This document shows, in pieces, positions 1 to 10,738 of a stretch of DNA of 64,000 nt. The DNA is from Filosporella fistucella (lineage: Eukaryota > Ascomycota > Leotiomycetes > Helotiales). The DNA is taken from contig JAQJZZ010000014.1 of NCBI GenBank assembly GCA_030077755.1, positions 1,488,001-1,552,000 of the forward strand, read 5' to 3'. The notes beneath the pieces were generated by a model that worked only from the letters and a program-made list of their open reading frames with translations, was not told the origin of the DNA and did not search any database. Within the stretch, counting starts at the first letter, position 1, and each line of letters opens with the position of its first letter. The position numbers and the translations under genes are program-made.

Positions 1-1096
1 CAAATAAAAAAGGATGTGGCTCGACACCAGCTAGAAGGAAATATTCGAAATTGGCGCGGAGCCTTAACGAATCTTCCTCAACAGATAATACTTACTAAGA
101 CGACCTTCGTAAGTTGAATATGGCCGCACAGCCTTAACATCGGGAACGGCAAGATGCTCCAAGACCTCGGCTGCTGTAGCAAAAGTACCATTACAACCTT
201 CAGTGAGTTGCTTAAGGGTATTCTCGCTGTTTCGCTAGAGGAGAATGTTAGGCAAGATTGGATACACCATTAGACCAAACAGACCTTGGTAGAAGACTTG
301 TCCTCTTCCTTAAACCCAAATTCTGCATCATCAAAATCGATGCCCAGCACAACGAGTAGGATCCCAGACTCTTTAAGCTTATCCGCAATGGCCTGGGATG
401 TGTTAGAAGTGTACGTTGGAAGGTTAAGAAATGGTCATTAGTTATGAAATATACTGCTAGGCCCATGATAGATAGAATCACAAAGTGTAAATATAAAGGT
501 GTTAAGACAATCAAATATTGTGAGGTAACTCGGAAATGTGAGAGTCTCTTTGACCAACGCTTATTCTTATCTTGTGGAACAAAGCAAAATGGGGTTTTCG
601 TGTGACTTGGGATTGGAAATTGTTTCTTAATACTTACATCTAAAAGTCCATCATCAGTCTGTCCTTGCCCATCGGTCAAAAGTACAATTTTGCGGGAGAA
701 TTTCCCCGGTTTTCCGCTCTTAAGAGTGGTGAAAGTATCAATCATTTCGATGCCAACGACAATAGCTGAAATTGCGTCGCCATATTCCGTCTCACTCGGG
801 ACAATCTTTTCTTTCAGATCGTTAAGGTGGCTTAATTCGATCGGCCCTAATTCCTTGAACACCGCAATATTGTTGTACGCTTCGTCTTTCTCAGCCAACT
901 TATTCCGCGTTTTGTCTGTCCGAAAACCAACGACACCGACAGCCAGTCCGACTCTATTCGCCGCTAAGGTGGTTCCTATCTTGTCCCAGATGTAGCTCAT
1001 GCCATAGTCGAGATCGCTTTCGATCCTTCCGTTGTGGCATTTGCGGGTAGAGGATCCTACATCGAGGATGTATACGGTCGCCTCCTTTTCTGCCAT
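1..1096 (-). CDS. ku80: Ku80 DNA end-binding subunit, N-terminal part (cut by left edge)
   Basis: This is the N-terminal part of Ku80, which with Ku70 binds DNA ends for non-homologous end joining and protects telomeres in the nucleus. Exon 1 (1096-638, 153 codons) encodes a von Willebrand A domain beginning [16 protein letters not shown], with [24 protein letters not shown] and [15 protein letters not shown], all close to the family. Inferred later exons are 392-285 ([20 protein letters not shown]), 234-96 (ending [11 protein letters not shown]) and a tentative 30-1. Intron 1, about 245 nt, is long for this window; the exon 2 donor is GTCTGT. Exon 4 does not clearly match the usual residues after YEG, so that last join is uncertain. 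The rest of the gene lies outside the window. Family assignment is firm; exon ends are inferred. Confidence 0.9.
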
Positions 1097-1595
1097 TTTC
1101 GTAAAGCGTTGTTATGAGCAGGATCGCAGAGCTCGATCGTGTGGAAAGGGCGAAATGGATCTGAGGTTAGTTGAATGCAGTTGGAGGCAGACGCGCCTGC
1201 CTTCAAGTCAGGAAACCCCACTTGTCGCGTAATCATGTGACTCTGCTAATGGATCGACTAGATTCTTCCAGCTATCTTTGGCACCTAAATTTAAAACCCG
1301 AAGCGAGGTCTTGGTGACTCCGAACGAGGCTAACACATGAGTCCTTTCAAGCCGCATGTGTGATGGCGCCAATTGGTTGAGCTAGTTCCTCATGCATTAT
1401 GGCTCTTGTAGCAGCCTGCAAGGTCAATTCGTGTTTGAGAGTTTACGCCTCGGCAAAGTTACTGTTGGCGTCATGGACTCTTCGTCGACTGGTTTTCATA
1501 ACATTCGATTTTGCATTTCTTAATTTCTCAATCTACACCATTCACGTTCTTTTGATCGGACCCCAAATTCAGTCTCGGGTTGATCTCATCAAATC
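1097..1595. other. Divergent intergenic region, Ku80 / TMEM205-like
   Basis: About 500 bp lie between the two divergent start codons and presumably hold both promoters. Short reading frames here look like chance. I see no clear TATA box or repeat. Confidence 0.5.
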
Positions 1596-2296
1596 ATGCC
1601 TGAATACTCTATATTCAAGTCCCTAGCACCATATCATGTCACAGCGTAGGATTGAACTTCTATGTGAAAAGAAGTCGACGGGACTGACTGACTTAGATAT
1701 GGAGCAGCTTTGGGTATTCAGCTATGGCAGGTGAGTAGTTCCTCGTCTTACAGGGGCAGCCTCTAACGTACCACAGACTTTCATAGGTGGACCATTAAGC
1801 TATGTTGCTCTGCCTCGAGCTCAATTCAGCCAGCTTCAGCAAAAGTTGTTTCCTACCTACTTTTCCTTGCAGACAGCTCTTCCAGCGATCCTTGCTCTGA
1901 CATATCCGGGCTCGAAACTTCTGTTGGGAACATCGTCAGGCATACAGGGTACTTTCGCGGAGGCAAATAGGTGGAAGGTGCTTGCGCCGTTAGCAACAAT
2001 TTTCCTGACAAGCTTGGTCAATCTTGCATTTGTTGGACCTGCAACGACAAAGATTATGAGGGATCGCAAGCACCAAGGTACCTTGATATCTCAATAAATC
2101 TCGCTTCATTGCTAACAGAATATTCAAAGAAACGAGGGACGGCAAGAAATATTATGATCCAGCACCACACTCCGAGGAGATGCAGAAATTGAACAAGGCT
2201 TTTGGAAGTATGCATGGGATATCCTCAATGTTAAATTTGGTGGGTGTCGTTGCTACCTTGTGGTATGGAGTGAATCTCTCGGAGCGAATTGTCTAA
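1596..2296 (+). CDS. TMEM205/DUF4149-like small membrane protein
   Basis: This is a predicted 183-residue multi-pass membrane protein of the TMEM205/DUF4149 type; its biochemical role in fungi is not established. Exons are 1596-1645, 1697-1730, 1777-2077 and 2130-2296, with introns of 46-52 nt and matching phases. Spliced, the protein begins MPEYSIFKSLAPYHVTAYGA and continues LGIQLWQTFIGGPLSYVALP, which matches the family's N-terminal SYG...G...FQTF region. It then has hydrophobic segments in ALPAILALTY and VLAPLATIFLTSLVN, the conserved FVGPATTKIM stretch with a charged helix after it, and a last segment LVGVVATLWYGVNL. Stop is TAA. The start ATG lies just before the first conserved residues. 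It is divergent from Ku80, with about 500 bp between starts. Confidence 0.82.
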
Positions 2297-3909
2297 GGCG
2301 GCCAGTTCAAGGACCGATTCACTCTGGAGCTGGTGCATGCATGTATCATGCTACATTGCAACTGCACATATATTATTCTGCACATAGACGGCGGGTAACG
2401 ATAAGACCGCTACAGATAGAAAACATATTTGATCTTCAGATATATTTCAGAGTACATTGTACCTGCCCCATTACGTAGTCAAGTTTCATATAATGTAGTG
2501 AAGAGGCACCTGCCGATATACACACAATATTTTTGAGGATATATAGCTGTTTTACAAACAAGTACAAAAATGGTTCCTCAATAGAAGACTGCCACCTCTA
2601 TTCACGTTCTACCGCGGAGGAATAAACCCCCCTCATAATTTCAAATATACTCAATACACTCAAAAAGTCGACCCATTAAAGAACGTTTTACTAATTAATA
2701 ACAAATCAAAGTATCATAAAAATTGCTATGAGAGAGTAGAAGTTTCTCAATAATATATTGACCGTACTTTTTTTCTCTATTGTATGTAGTTATAATTTGT
2801 AGACCGAGGAGGGAAATTCAGGCGGAATTCGATATTCAACAAGTTTCGCAAGTCTCGTGTGCCACTTATTGACCAAGTAGGGAGCCAGCCCCTTTCCCCA
2901 TCATATTTTCCCTGGCCAAAGCATAATTTCATAACGAGATGAAAAATGAATGATCAGGGAATGTAGTGTGAGTGAAATGAATTTGAAATGACAGGAACAC
3001 GGGTTCGGTAGTCATCTCGTCCAAAGTCATAATCCTGTATCTCCAAGATGCTACATCCCCTCTTAACCTGGAAGCATAATCCATGGTCTTCGGCTTGTTT
3101 GATGTTAGAGCCGGGGAGGAGTTGGCTAGAAACCGGGAAGAGCCTCCAGTACAGAGTTCTAGATCCCGAGATCCATTACAAAGCTTGGAACCATTCTCTC
3201 CAACGTACCCACTTTGAAAGGCATAGCCGTTCCGTTCCCGCGGGTTCCACATGATAAAGTATCGGAATCCACCTCCCATAAGGTAGTAATGCTGGGTCTT
3301 TAATTCAATAACTCCTGTTTCTTCACGAGCTCGAGTCACTTACTGCATGCAGAACAATAATTGGATGGTATGTGGAGGATCAAATCTGAACCTTGCATTA
3401 TGCATTTCAAGCAGCAGTTAAGCCCTCAAAACTAAACCGCGCGGAACATAGCAACTGCTCCAAGAAGCCACACCCATCGCTAGTCAGCTCCAGACATCCT
3501 CAGCGCCTTCCCGTTTCATCCCCGCTTTTGAAAAGTAATATTCCCTTCCCCAGTGATTAAATACATATGTGTTTCCTTTCGTAGCAACGTTGTGTTGTGC
3601 CGATGCAGGATAAGCGGAGTGATAAAGGTGAATGTAATATAAACAAGATGTCAAAAGGGAGTTCAGACCGAGCGCACGAGATTTAGCACAGGCTCGAGGT
3701 CATTTCCCATACCGCAAAAACAAATACGCCGTCCCAGTTCCTCCCACCCTTTCGAGAAGGTGGATTACCGGCATCCTTAAAACCCGTCCTTCAGATCATA
3801 AAGATAGCGTGCTAAAAGTCCCAATCGATCAATGCTCGCCGGCAGATCGTGACGCTCATTAAACCTTTCCCGCCCGATGCACCCATCCCCATAAACGCCG
3901 TAACATGTA
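2297..3909. other. Intergenic, no supported gene
   Basis: The region lies downstream of the TMEM205-like gene and downstream of the Stb3-like gene (convergent 3' ends). It is AT-rich around 2480-2800. A 136-codon minus-strand frame at 2929-3339 has no recognisable domain and is treated as chance. Confidence 0.5.
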
Positions 3910-5019
3910 TTATACAGAACCAAGTCGTAAAAGTGCTTCGACAGCCTCTCGCTCTTGAGAGTCAGAAGTCATGCCGAAAGCTGATAAATCAAAATGGGGG
4001 GTTTGCGCAGGCCGCAAGGGCACCGACTTGACCATCGAGTTGATGGAACCCCCCGTATATACACGAGAAGTAAGAAAGTTTCGTCCAGTACCAGAATTTG
4101 AGTAAGATGCTGCACGCAATGCGGCAGCTCCAACTGCTGCCCAGTCCTCATCATCGGTGATGTCTTCAGGATCATCACCCATCAGTTCGTCGTCCGGTGG
4201 AGCCTCTGATGAGGAGCAGGACTCGTCACCATCAAGTGACATCTTGTCTGCTTCGTTTTCGAGCATCGTGATGTCCATATCATCGTCATGAGAGAATACG
4301 GCAGAATCGCCAGCCCAGCTAGAGCCCGGCGCGCTGAGCCGCGTTCTGTCCATTTTCCAACCATCATTTTTGGCAATAGGCATGCCAGCAGAATAGGAAG
4401 ATGGTACACTTGGGGGTGGCGATTGCTGAATGCCTCTGCTATTTCTAGCAGGATGACCCTTCAACCTGGCGTCCCAACGTCCCCATCCAACTTTCTCAAA
4501 CTTTACCTCGCCCTTCAATCCGGCTCCCTCACCTCCGCTCCCACGGCCTTCCAGAGCACCTACAACCAGCCTCCTAGCCTTCGCAGGTGGGATACCAGAG
4601 AAGCCTGGCACAGCAGTAGTGAGAAAACCCATAATGTGGCGGATTGCCAAAGGTCCGTGGTTGAGCAGAATCTCAGGCAGATGGTGCTTAGCCAGTAGAG
4701 TGGGCGTAATATTGCCAGCAGTATCGAATCCGGGGGAGCCAGCAGCTCGACCACGACCGATCGATCCTTCTTCGCTCCCATGGGTACCGTCATGTAGGTC
4801 GAGATCAGAATCGACATGCTCTGGAACGTGTTGAGCCGTTGCAGAACGGGTTCCATAGGGCTTGATGCCATGGGGAGGGAGAGAAGGAGAGATAGAATTC
4901 GGAGGAGTGGGTAGAGGGTTGATTTTCGCCGCAGGAACGCTTCTGGCTCCTACAGCAGTTAAGCTGTCTGAGCCAGAACGCTTGGGAATATCGCGAGCAG
5001 ATGAAGTCATGCCTGCCAT
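3910..5019 (-). CDS. stb3: Stb3-type Sin3-binding transcription repressor
   Basis: A single-exon 369-residue protein. The N-terminal 100 residues are Ser/Pro-rich and disordered. Residues about 100-190 hold the conserved block ITPTLLAKHHLPEILLNHGP, then RHIMGFLTTAVPGFSGIPPA, KARRLVVGALE and VKFEKVGWGRWDAR, the signature of the fungal Stb3 (putative Sin3-binding) family. In Saccharomyces, Stb3 binds the RRPE element of ribosome-biogenesis promoters and links nutrient signalling to the Sin3/Rpd3 deacetylase. The C-terminal half is acidic and serine-rich (DDDMDITMLENEADKMSLDG). The ATG at 5019 is the first in frame and precedes MAGMTSSARD. Family recognition is strong; conservation of targets in this fungus is inference. 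A 3-kb gap upstream suggests a long promoter or leader. Confidence 0.85.
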   Translation of the reverse strand: MAGMTSSARDIPKRSGSDSLTAVGARSVPAAKINPLPTPPNSISPSLPPHGIKPYGTRSATAQHVPEHVDSDLDLHDGTHGSEEGSIGRGRAAGSPGFDTAGNITPTLLAKHHLPEILLNHGPLAIRHIMGFLTTAVPGFSGIPPAKARRLVVGALEGRGSGGEGAGLKGEVKFEKVGWGRWDARLKGHPARNSRGIQQSPPPSVPSSYSAGMPIAKNDGWKMDRTRLSAPGSSWAGDSAVFSHDDDMDITMLENEADKMSLDGDESCSSSEAPPDDELMGDDPEDITDDEDWAAVGAAALRAASYSNSGTGRNFLTSRVYTGGSINSMVKSVPLRPAQTPHFDLSAFGMTSDSQEREAVEALLRLGSV

Positions 5020-5890
5020 TTCGATGATTTATTGACTTTGTACGTTTCTCTACAGGTGCGCGACACAGTATCAGTAGCTGTAGGCCTTAAAACGCGTTGT
5101 GTGGAAGTTGGGGATGCCCAGATGTAAGGTTGACTCACTCGACTTGCGATAGAAACGTGGTAAGTTGCTGGAGAGACGCGACGATGAAGCTTACAGCGAC
5201 AGTTTATCGTGTCTTGAAATGGCAAATGATCTAATCCGAGATCTTATCGTGCAAGGCGATGAAGATGTTGCGACGAGCGAAGGCGAAAGCGACGAAGTGG
5301 TGACGAGAATGGTTCCGTACCTGGAAGTTGGCAGTTCGAAGAAGCAGAAGGGACTTAAGTCTCTGCTGCTGCGGATGGAAAGACGACGGAAGAGCTGGCA
5401 GGTTTATAGGAATGTGTTACACGAAGCGACGGGGTGGAAGCGATGCGATGCAATGTGATATGATGCAAGTGATCGAATTCGGTGGTTGTGGTTGTTAGTT
5501 GTGGGTTTGGCTGCAAGTGGTGATTGTGAATTATCCTGACCTGTCCTGTCCCGGCCTGTCGACAAGTAAGTAGGGTAGAGCGGGTTTGGCTGTATAGGGA
5601 GGTATGTGGGTATGCAGGTATGGTAGGTTGGGTAGGCTGGTAGGCTGGTAGCTCAGATCAAGCCAGGTCAGGTTTGGGGGCATCGGATTCCGTAGCGTAC
5701 AAGTACTCGCATGCAGCCGGGATACTTGGATGGCCTGGCAGTAGAGTGGAACTGGAGAGGGAGACACCTTTCTCCCTTGGAGGTGAAAGTGTGGAAATGT
5801 GGGAAGTGGAAGCGTGGACTGCTGGTATTCAGTCCTCTGTAGTACTCGCAAGCCGTCTCCTCCGTACCTTCGTATGCCTACGCCTACCTA

Positions 5891-5927
5891 CACCCAGCTA
5901 CACACAGCTACACACAGCTACACACAT
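5891..5927. repeat. Short tandem decamer repeat
   Basis: The unit cacacagcta is repeated about 3.5 times with little variation, inside the low-complexity upstream region. Confidence 0.8.
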
Positions 5928-6000
5928 CCACGCCAGTCTTGAACGTGCGTCCCGGACATGCTTCCAAGACAGTTCGACACAATTTCTCCCATTCAACATT

Positions 6001-6036
6001 CACACCCACATCCGCACCCACACCCACACCCACATC
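6001..6036. repeat. CACCCA-type simple repeat
   Basis: An imperfect run of cacccacaccca units, all pyrimidine/A on the plus strand. Confidence 0.75.
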
Positions 6037-6242
6037 ATCCACAACCTACCTCGCTGCCAACAAATATTGCCGCAGTCTCACTTTCCCATGACCAGCAGTA
6101 CGAAGTGTCAGTATTGTCAGCAGCATGACCTTGCAAATTCTGCACTCCACCCAGTTCCACGGAGGCACTTCCTAGCAAGTACCTGACTTGAGCAATCTCT
6201 GCACATCGAACAGCCTTGGTCTGAGTACCTTAACAAGAGACG

Positions 6243-6261
6243 GTACAGTACAGTACAGTAC
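6243..6261. repeat. GTACA tandem/palindromic repeat
   Basis: Repeated gtaca units make a short, nearly self-complementary tract. A related gtacgtacagtacag tract lies upstream of the coiled-coil gene near 21256. Confidence 0.7.
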
Positions 6262-6419
6262 CTGAGAGTGCTGGACTGCGAAACATGAGCAATCTGCTGG
6301 ATATCATTGATTCACAGTCGAGGTTCCATCATTCCGGAATATTACCGCATCTGGGCCCATAATGCTATAGTACCAGCCTTGGTTGCGCTTCAACCCACGA
6401 TATCGGGATGCATACTTGC

Positions 6420-6464
6420 GAGGGGGGAGAAAGGGAAGGGAAGGGAAGGAAAGGAAAGAAAAGG
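6420..6464. repeat. Polypurine tract (GGGAA/GGAAA units)
   Basis: Roughly 45 nt of almost pure purine on the plus strand, made of gggaaggg and ggaaagg units. Confidence 0.8.
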
Positions 6465-6760
6465 ACCAAAGGTAGCAAGTAGTATGGATTACGTTCCCTG
6501 CGGCTACTTCGTTTTCGTTCAACCAAACTTCCAGTGCGGTTCAGCTCCATTCTATTCCATTTCACTCCTCACCAGGCCATTCGCATTCGAGACTCCACTA
6601 TCACTCTCGCTCCCGTCATCCATTGCATTGCGGGAGATATGCCTGCCTCGCCTGCCTGTGCCTACGTAGTACAGTATGCCTTTGCCTACGCCCAGCTTCC
6701 TCAATTGCTCAGTTGCTCAATTCACCTAGTCGGAGCCCGATACTGACATGGCAAACCCAC

Positions 6761-6782
6761 CCCATACCCATACCCATACCCT
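6761..6782. repeat. CCCATA simple repeat
   Basis: Three to four copies of cccata. It resembles telomeric repeats only superficially (CCCTAA is not present) and is followed by a CTTACC/ACCT-rich stretch. Confidence 0.75.
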
Positions 6783-7971
6783 ACTTTACCTTCCTTACCT
6801 TACCCACCTACCTACCTCTCTACAGAAATCTACACGTTGTTTCGTGGTGCGATTCCTCTGGTTCGTCCATATAGAGCCTTGGGCCGATCACCAGACACAC
6901 CTTCGGGCAATCAAAAACGGAAGAAGTGAGGGGATGATGGCTAAGGGACCCGTCGCGAATTCTTCCTTTCATCCACGGCCAACCTGGCAGCAGTCTGCCA
7001 ATCTCCTCCACCAAAATTACCACATCCCGTTGATGCTAATGATCAATGATCGCTCTGGTCCGATTACTACCCCACGTTGTGAATGCTGCAACGACAAGCA
7101 GCCTGAGCAAGCCACTACAGATTTGTTGACCCCACCTGAACTTCATGGGGTTGAACTCTATTGCATCTAGTAAAACTCAAAATAAGTACTGCATGTACAT
7201 AGTAAGTATTATTCTCGTAGAACATGCCAGCGATCCCGATCTGTCCCGCCTCTCCGAGATAAGTGAATTGGAAGTCTAACATCTAGGAGCCACTCGAATG
7301 CAAGCGTGCCCGAGAGATGGGTGGCCAGATAAAGATAAAGAAATCAGCCACATCACCAGCAACCTTAGACAAATGCCCAAGAAATGTCGCGCATACAGTA
7401 CTGGCGAGCTTATGTTAGTCGCCGATCATCGGACAGTTGTTCCAGTGATGTGGCTAATGAAATGCTCATTATCCAGACTGACCAGAAGCGCGGCATTTAT
7501 TGTTGGCCATGTAAAACCTGTAAAACCTCAATGAGGATGCGACACATACAGCCCATGAGAGAAGTACATCTCGCCTGGGTTGTTGTGATAGTGGAATAAT
7601 ATCAACGATTGCACACTTGGTCTCAATACAAATGAGCTAGAAGGCGAGAGGGAGTGAGGTCATAAGTCCCATTACCCATGCCAGCCTGTCTAATTCAGCT
7701 TTAAGACCTTTATGAGGGCAAGCAAGTGTCCTTTCACTTTCATAAACAATCACATGAATCATAAACACCAGTATAATAATTGTGGCTGCGTCACCGTGTG
7801 TGTCTTGTGAATCTAAGAGTCTTCACCTAAAGCAAGGCCAGAGTAGGAGATTCTGATACAATTAATCAACGCTGTCATTGTAATTCAGCCTGGGGTTCCC
7901 TTGCAAAATGCAGCCTGCCAACGCCACCAACGTGACTCTGCAGTAGTAATACGTGCCATCAATATTTGGGT

Positions 7972-7989
7972 ATCATCATCATCATCATC
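7972..7989. repeat. (ATC)6 microsatellite
   Basis: Six uninterrupted ATC triplets just beyond the 3' end of TOP3. Confidence 0.9.
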
Positions 7990-8030
7990 GTTATTCATCG
8001 CCCACCATTGAGTACATATCTTCTGCAAGA

Positions 8031-10269
8031 CTAATCCTCATGTATCAGTTTCTCTGCCGTGGCATTGAAAACTCGCAAGCTGTGACTTACTGCTTTTATA
8101 ACATCTACCCTTTCTCTGGACTGCTCGAAGACCCTCTTGTATTGTCTTAAGCTATCCCGGAGCATTGCTTCATGCGTCAGTCGTCCTTCGCAAATGTCCT
8201 TCATCTGCAATTCCATCTCCTTACGGAGAAATGGTTTGCTAAGACTGGTTTCGAAGCCCATCTTGTCATATCCATCAACCAAGGCGACGCCTAACGTTGA
8301 TGGTATGAATTCCTCCACTCCAGAGGTGCTGCCTCCACCTGCTATTCCACCTCTTCTGCCACCACGCCCCCCTCTGCCAGCTCTGCCTCTCCCGCCGCTT
8401 CCACGGGCCGGGGCTGGTTCATTGTGACCAGCAACTCTACTACCTGCCTTGGGGCGTGTATATACATAATTGCGCGTTTTAATCGTATTAATATGTTCTG
8501 CCATTGTGGCGTCAGTCCCAATCCCGTTCGCATCCATCAGCGCAATGAGATCCGGTTCAGTAAGGTAACCGGGAGCAGTTGTTTTTCCCTCTGAGATAAG
8601 AGCCTCTGTGGGCTCGAAACGTTCGCCAAGTGTGAACTTTGGCAGGGTCGTGCTGTTCGTCCAGTTTTCGTAAGGATAGACATCTAAGTAGTTTCGTTCC
8701 AGTACAACGACCCCATGGGCTTCAAAAGTCTCTTCGCCATATTCGATTTCGACATCCGTAGCTTGGCCCTTCGCGTCATCCGAACAGCATGCTAGGAATC
8801 GACGTACGACAAATTCATAGACTCTCCGCTCTTGTTCGTTAGCCAGGGAAGCAGGACTCACCCAAGAAACTGGGTGAATCGGAGGATGGGCCTTGTCATC
8901 ATTTCTGCCTTCCCTTGGTTGCTTAAACTCTCCGTCAATCAAGTGCTGAGCATACGTGCCCCATCGAGTATCCGGTGTCTGCTTCTCGACCAGGGCTCTG
9001 AGATTGATACCTTTGTCAAACCGATCAGTTTCTGTTCTTGGATAACTTATGAACCCTTTATTGTAGAGCTCCTCCGCTACTTTCATGGCTTCTTGACTAT
9101 TCATTCGCAAAAAGCGGCTAGCGTTCTTCTGAAGTTCAACCGTGGTCAACGGCAAAGGCTTCCATTTGCTTGTTGGCTTCTCTTGGACTTTCGTGACTTT
9201 GGCTATGTTGGCCAAGATGCATTTTTCGAATAGAATAACAACAACTGCATGATCAAACAATCTGTTTCGTCGCCAATTGAAGGCCACGCCGATACTTTCC
9301 CTTTTGTGGGTGACTCTAATGGTCCAGAACGTCTCTGGTACGAAGTTTTGGACCCTGAAGTAGCGATCAACGACGAAGCCGAGTGTTGGAAACTGGCAAG
9401 AGCCTGGTAAAGGTTAAGGTATGGTCAGCACGGGTGTGGAAAATCTTTGTTACCATAGCTAATGACTCGGGGTCTCCCAGTCTGCTCATCGATGTTCATG
9501 ACACCGCCAAGCGGTCGAAGATGGTTAGTAAGGAACCGTGTGAAAACAAACCCTACTCTCAGGTCCAACTCAATTCGAGCGGCTACAGCATTGACCTGCC
9601 GCTCATCGAGGTCAATCGGATTTCTAGCAGCTTGAATGACATGCCTTCACAAGTCAGCAAAATTATCGCAGTAAACAATGTTGCATCGAAAGTGACTCAC
9701 GCTCTTTCGATATTACTAAACCGAGCCCTTTTCACTTCTAGGTGTGAATTGCCTTTTAGAGCCTCTCCACGGACTTCTCCACCAATGTGCTCTCCTTCAC
9801 GGTCACAATCTGTCCATATGAAGAGCGCTCTCGCTGTTCTCGCCTCTGATACAATATTGGCAGATATGGCCTCTTTCTCCTGAAGCCACAAAATTCAGCC
9901 ACACATACAAGACTAACTTACGGAATACTCACCGGATCTACTTTCACACGAACAGGGGCATCAAAAAGTGCCTCTGGTGGAGGATTATGCCAGTCCTTTT
10001 CGAACCGATCGTCAAATTTGGCGTTAGTCAAATGGCCCGATACTGAAGTCATAACCACGTTGCATCTTCCCCACCTCCCTCCAAAATCGTAGTCAAACAC
10101 ATAATTCTTGATGAAAGTGGTGCGGGTATTTTTCTACCATTATGTCAGAGATACTTTCAATGAAAGTACATCAGCAACTTACTATTTCAAGTTGTCCACC
10201 AGCCAGGTGGCTGGCTACAGCTTTGGCGATAGAAGGCTTCTCTGCAATACACAAAATTTTCCCAGGCAT
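8031..10269 (-). CDS. top3: DNA topoisomerase III (type IA)
   Basis: Top3 passes single DNA strands and works with a RecQ helicase and Rmi1 to dissolve recombination intermediates. Exons are 10269-10183, 10133-9933, 9879-9701, 9644-9454 and 9403-8031; phases match and give about 676 residues. Key parts are MPGKILCIAEKPSIAKAVAS at the start, Toprim acidic residues in WTDCDREGEH (D120, D122, E124), SYGSCQFPTLGFVVDRY, active-site Tyr about 340 in GFISYPRTETD, and IGTDATMAEH. A Gly/Arg-rich insertion (residues about 539-583) interrupts the core just after IGTDAT. The reading through GTAAGT near 8089 at the 3' end is open, so a last small intron, and a different final 20 residues, is possible. The ATG chosen directly precedes the conserved core. 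Confidence 0.93.
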
Positions 10270-10738
10270 AGCCCCTTGATCATTTGTAGCAATCTGGCTG
10301 AAACTAGCTCTCACGAACCTCAAAGCTCAATCCAGCATCTGAGTCTTACCTATATTTACTGAAGGTCAAATAATGCCCCAAAAGATACTTCGCGAGAATA
10401 CATCACCACAGCATACCTTGAAGTCCTGAAATTGAGACCGTGATATTGAAAACCGATTAGGCGCGTCGAACGATATCAAATTGGCAGATCCGTTAGGTGC
10501 AGAGTCCAGAAACAATTCAACTTTGACTAGGCAGGTAGAGGAAAGCATTTAAGCTTAACCACATGCTACGCCAAATGACGGGATGAAGCGACAAACCCCT
10601 GTAGACTCACCTGAGCTTGCGTACTGCAAACTCGTCATCGACTTTGACGGCGACAGCCATTTATTTGTTTACAACCACTCTCTTTGCATAATACTTTCTC
10701 CGAGCAGATTCTCGCAATAATACTAGGATCCTGGCAAG
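10270..10738. promoter_or_regulatory. Divergent promoter region, TOP3 / DUF1295 gene
   Basis: 470 bp separate the two divergent start codons. The minus strand holds a short ATG frame (from 10660) followed by a good GTGAGT donor, but no join I tried keeps an open frame into TOP3, so I take it as leader sequence of the TOP3 transcript at most. Confidence 0.45.

Larger units (their letters stand above)
5020..8030. other. 3-kb gene-free region upstream of Stb3-like gene
   Basis: No protein gene is supported. The DNA is dense in low-complexity tracts: polypyrimidine/polypurine runs, CACA and CCCATA repeats, GTACA repeats and an ATC repeat, listed separately. It lies 5' of the Stb3-like gene and 3' of TOP3, so a long regulatory leader for the former is the simplest reading. 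Confidence 0.5.

Noticed and set aside
248..637. Continuation of the Ku80 frame through intron 1
   Set aside because: The frame happens to stay open, but sequence after LLD loses all family likeness, while a GTAAGT donor and exon at 392-285 restore it.
2929..3339. 136-codon minus-strand frame
   Set aside because: No domain, no ATG context of note, unusual residue mix; lies in a region between two 3' ends.
5674..6186. 170-codon plus-strand frame
   Set aside because: Runs through CACA and CCCA simple repeats; composition follows the repeats.
6761..6782. Telomere-like CCCATA repeat
   Set aside because: Unit differs from CCCTAA, only 3-4 copies, flanked by ordinary intergenic DNA.
10366..10660. 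Minus-strand short frames upstream of TOP3 (MAVAVKVDDEFAV... and VKVELFLDSAPNG...)
   Set aside because: Splice sites are present, but each join I tried leads to a stop or wrong phase before the conserved Top3 start at 10269. Probably leader sequence.
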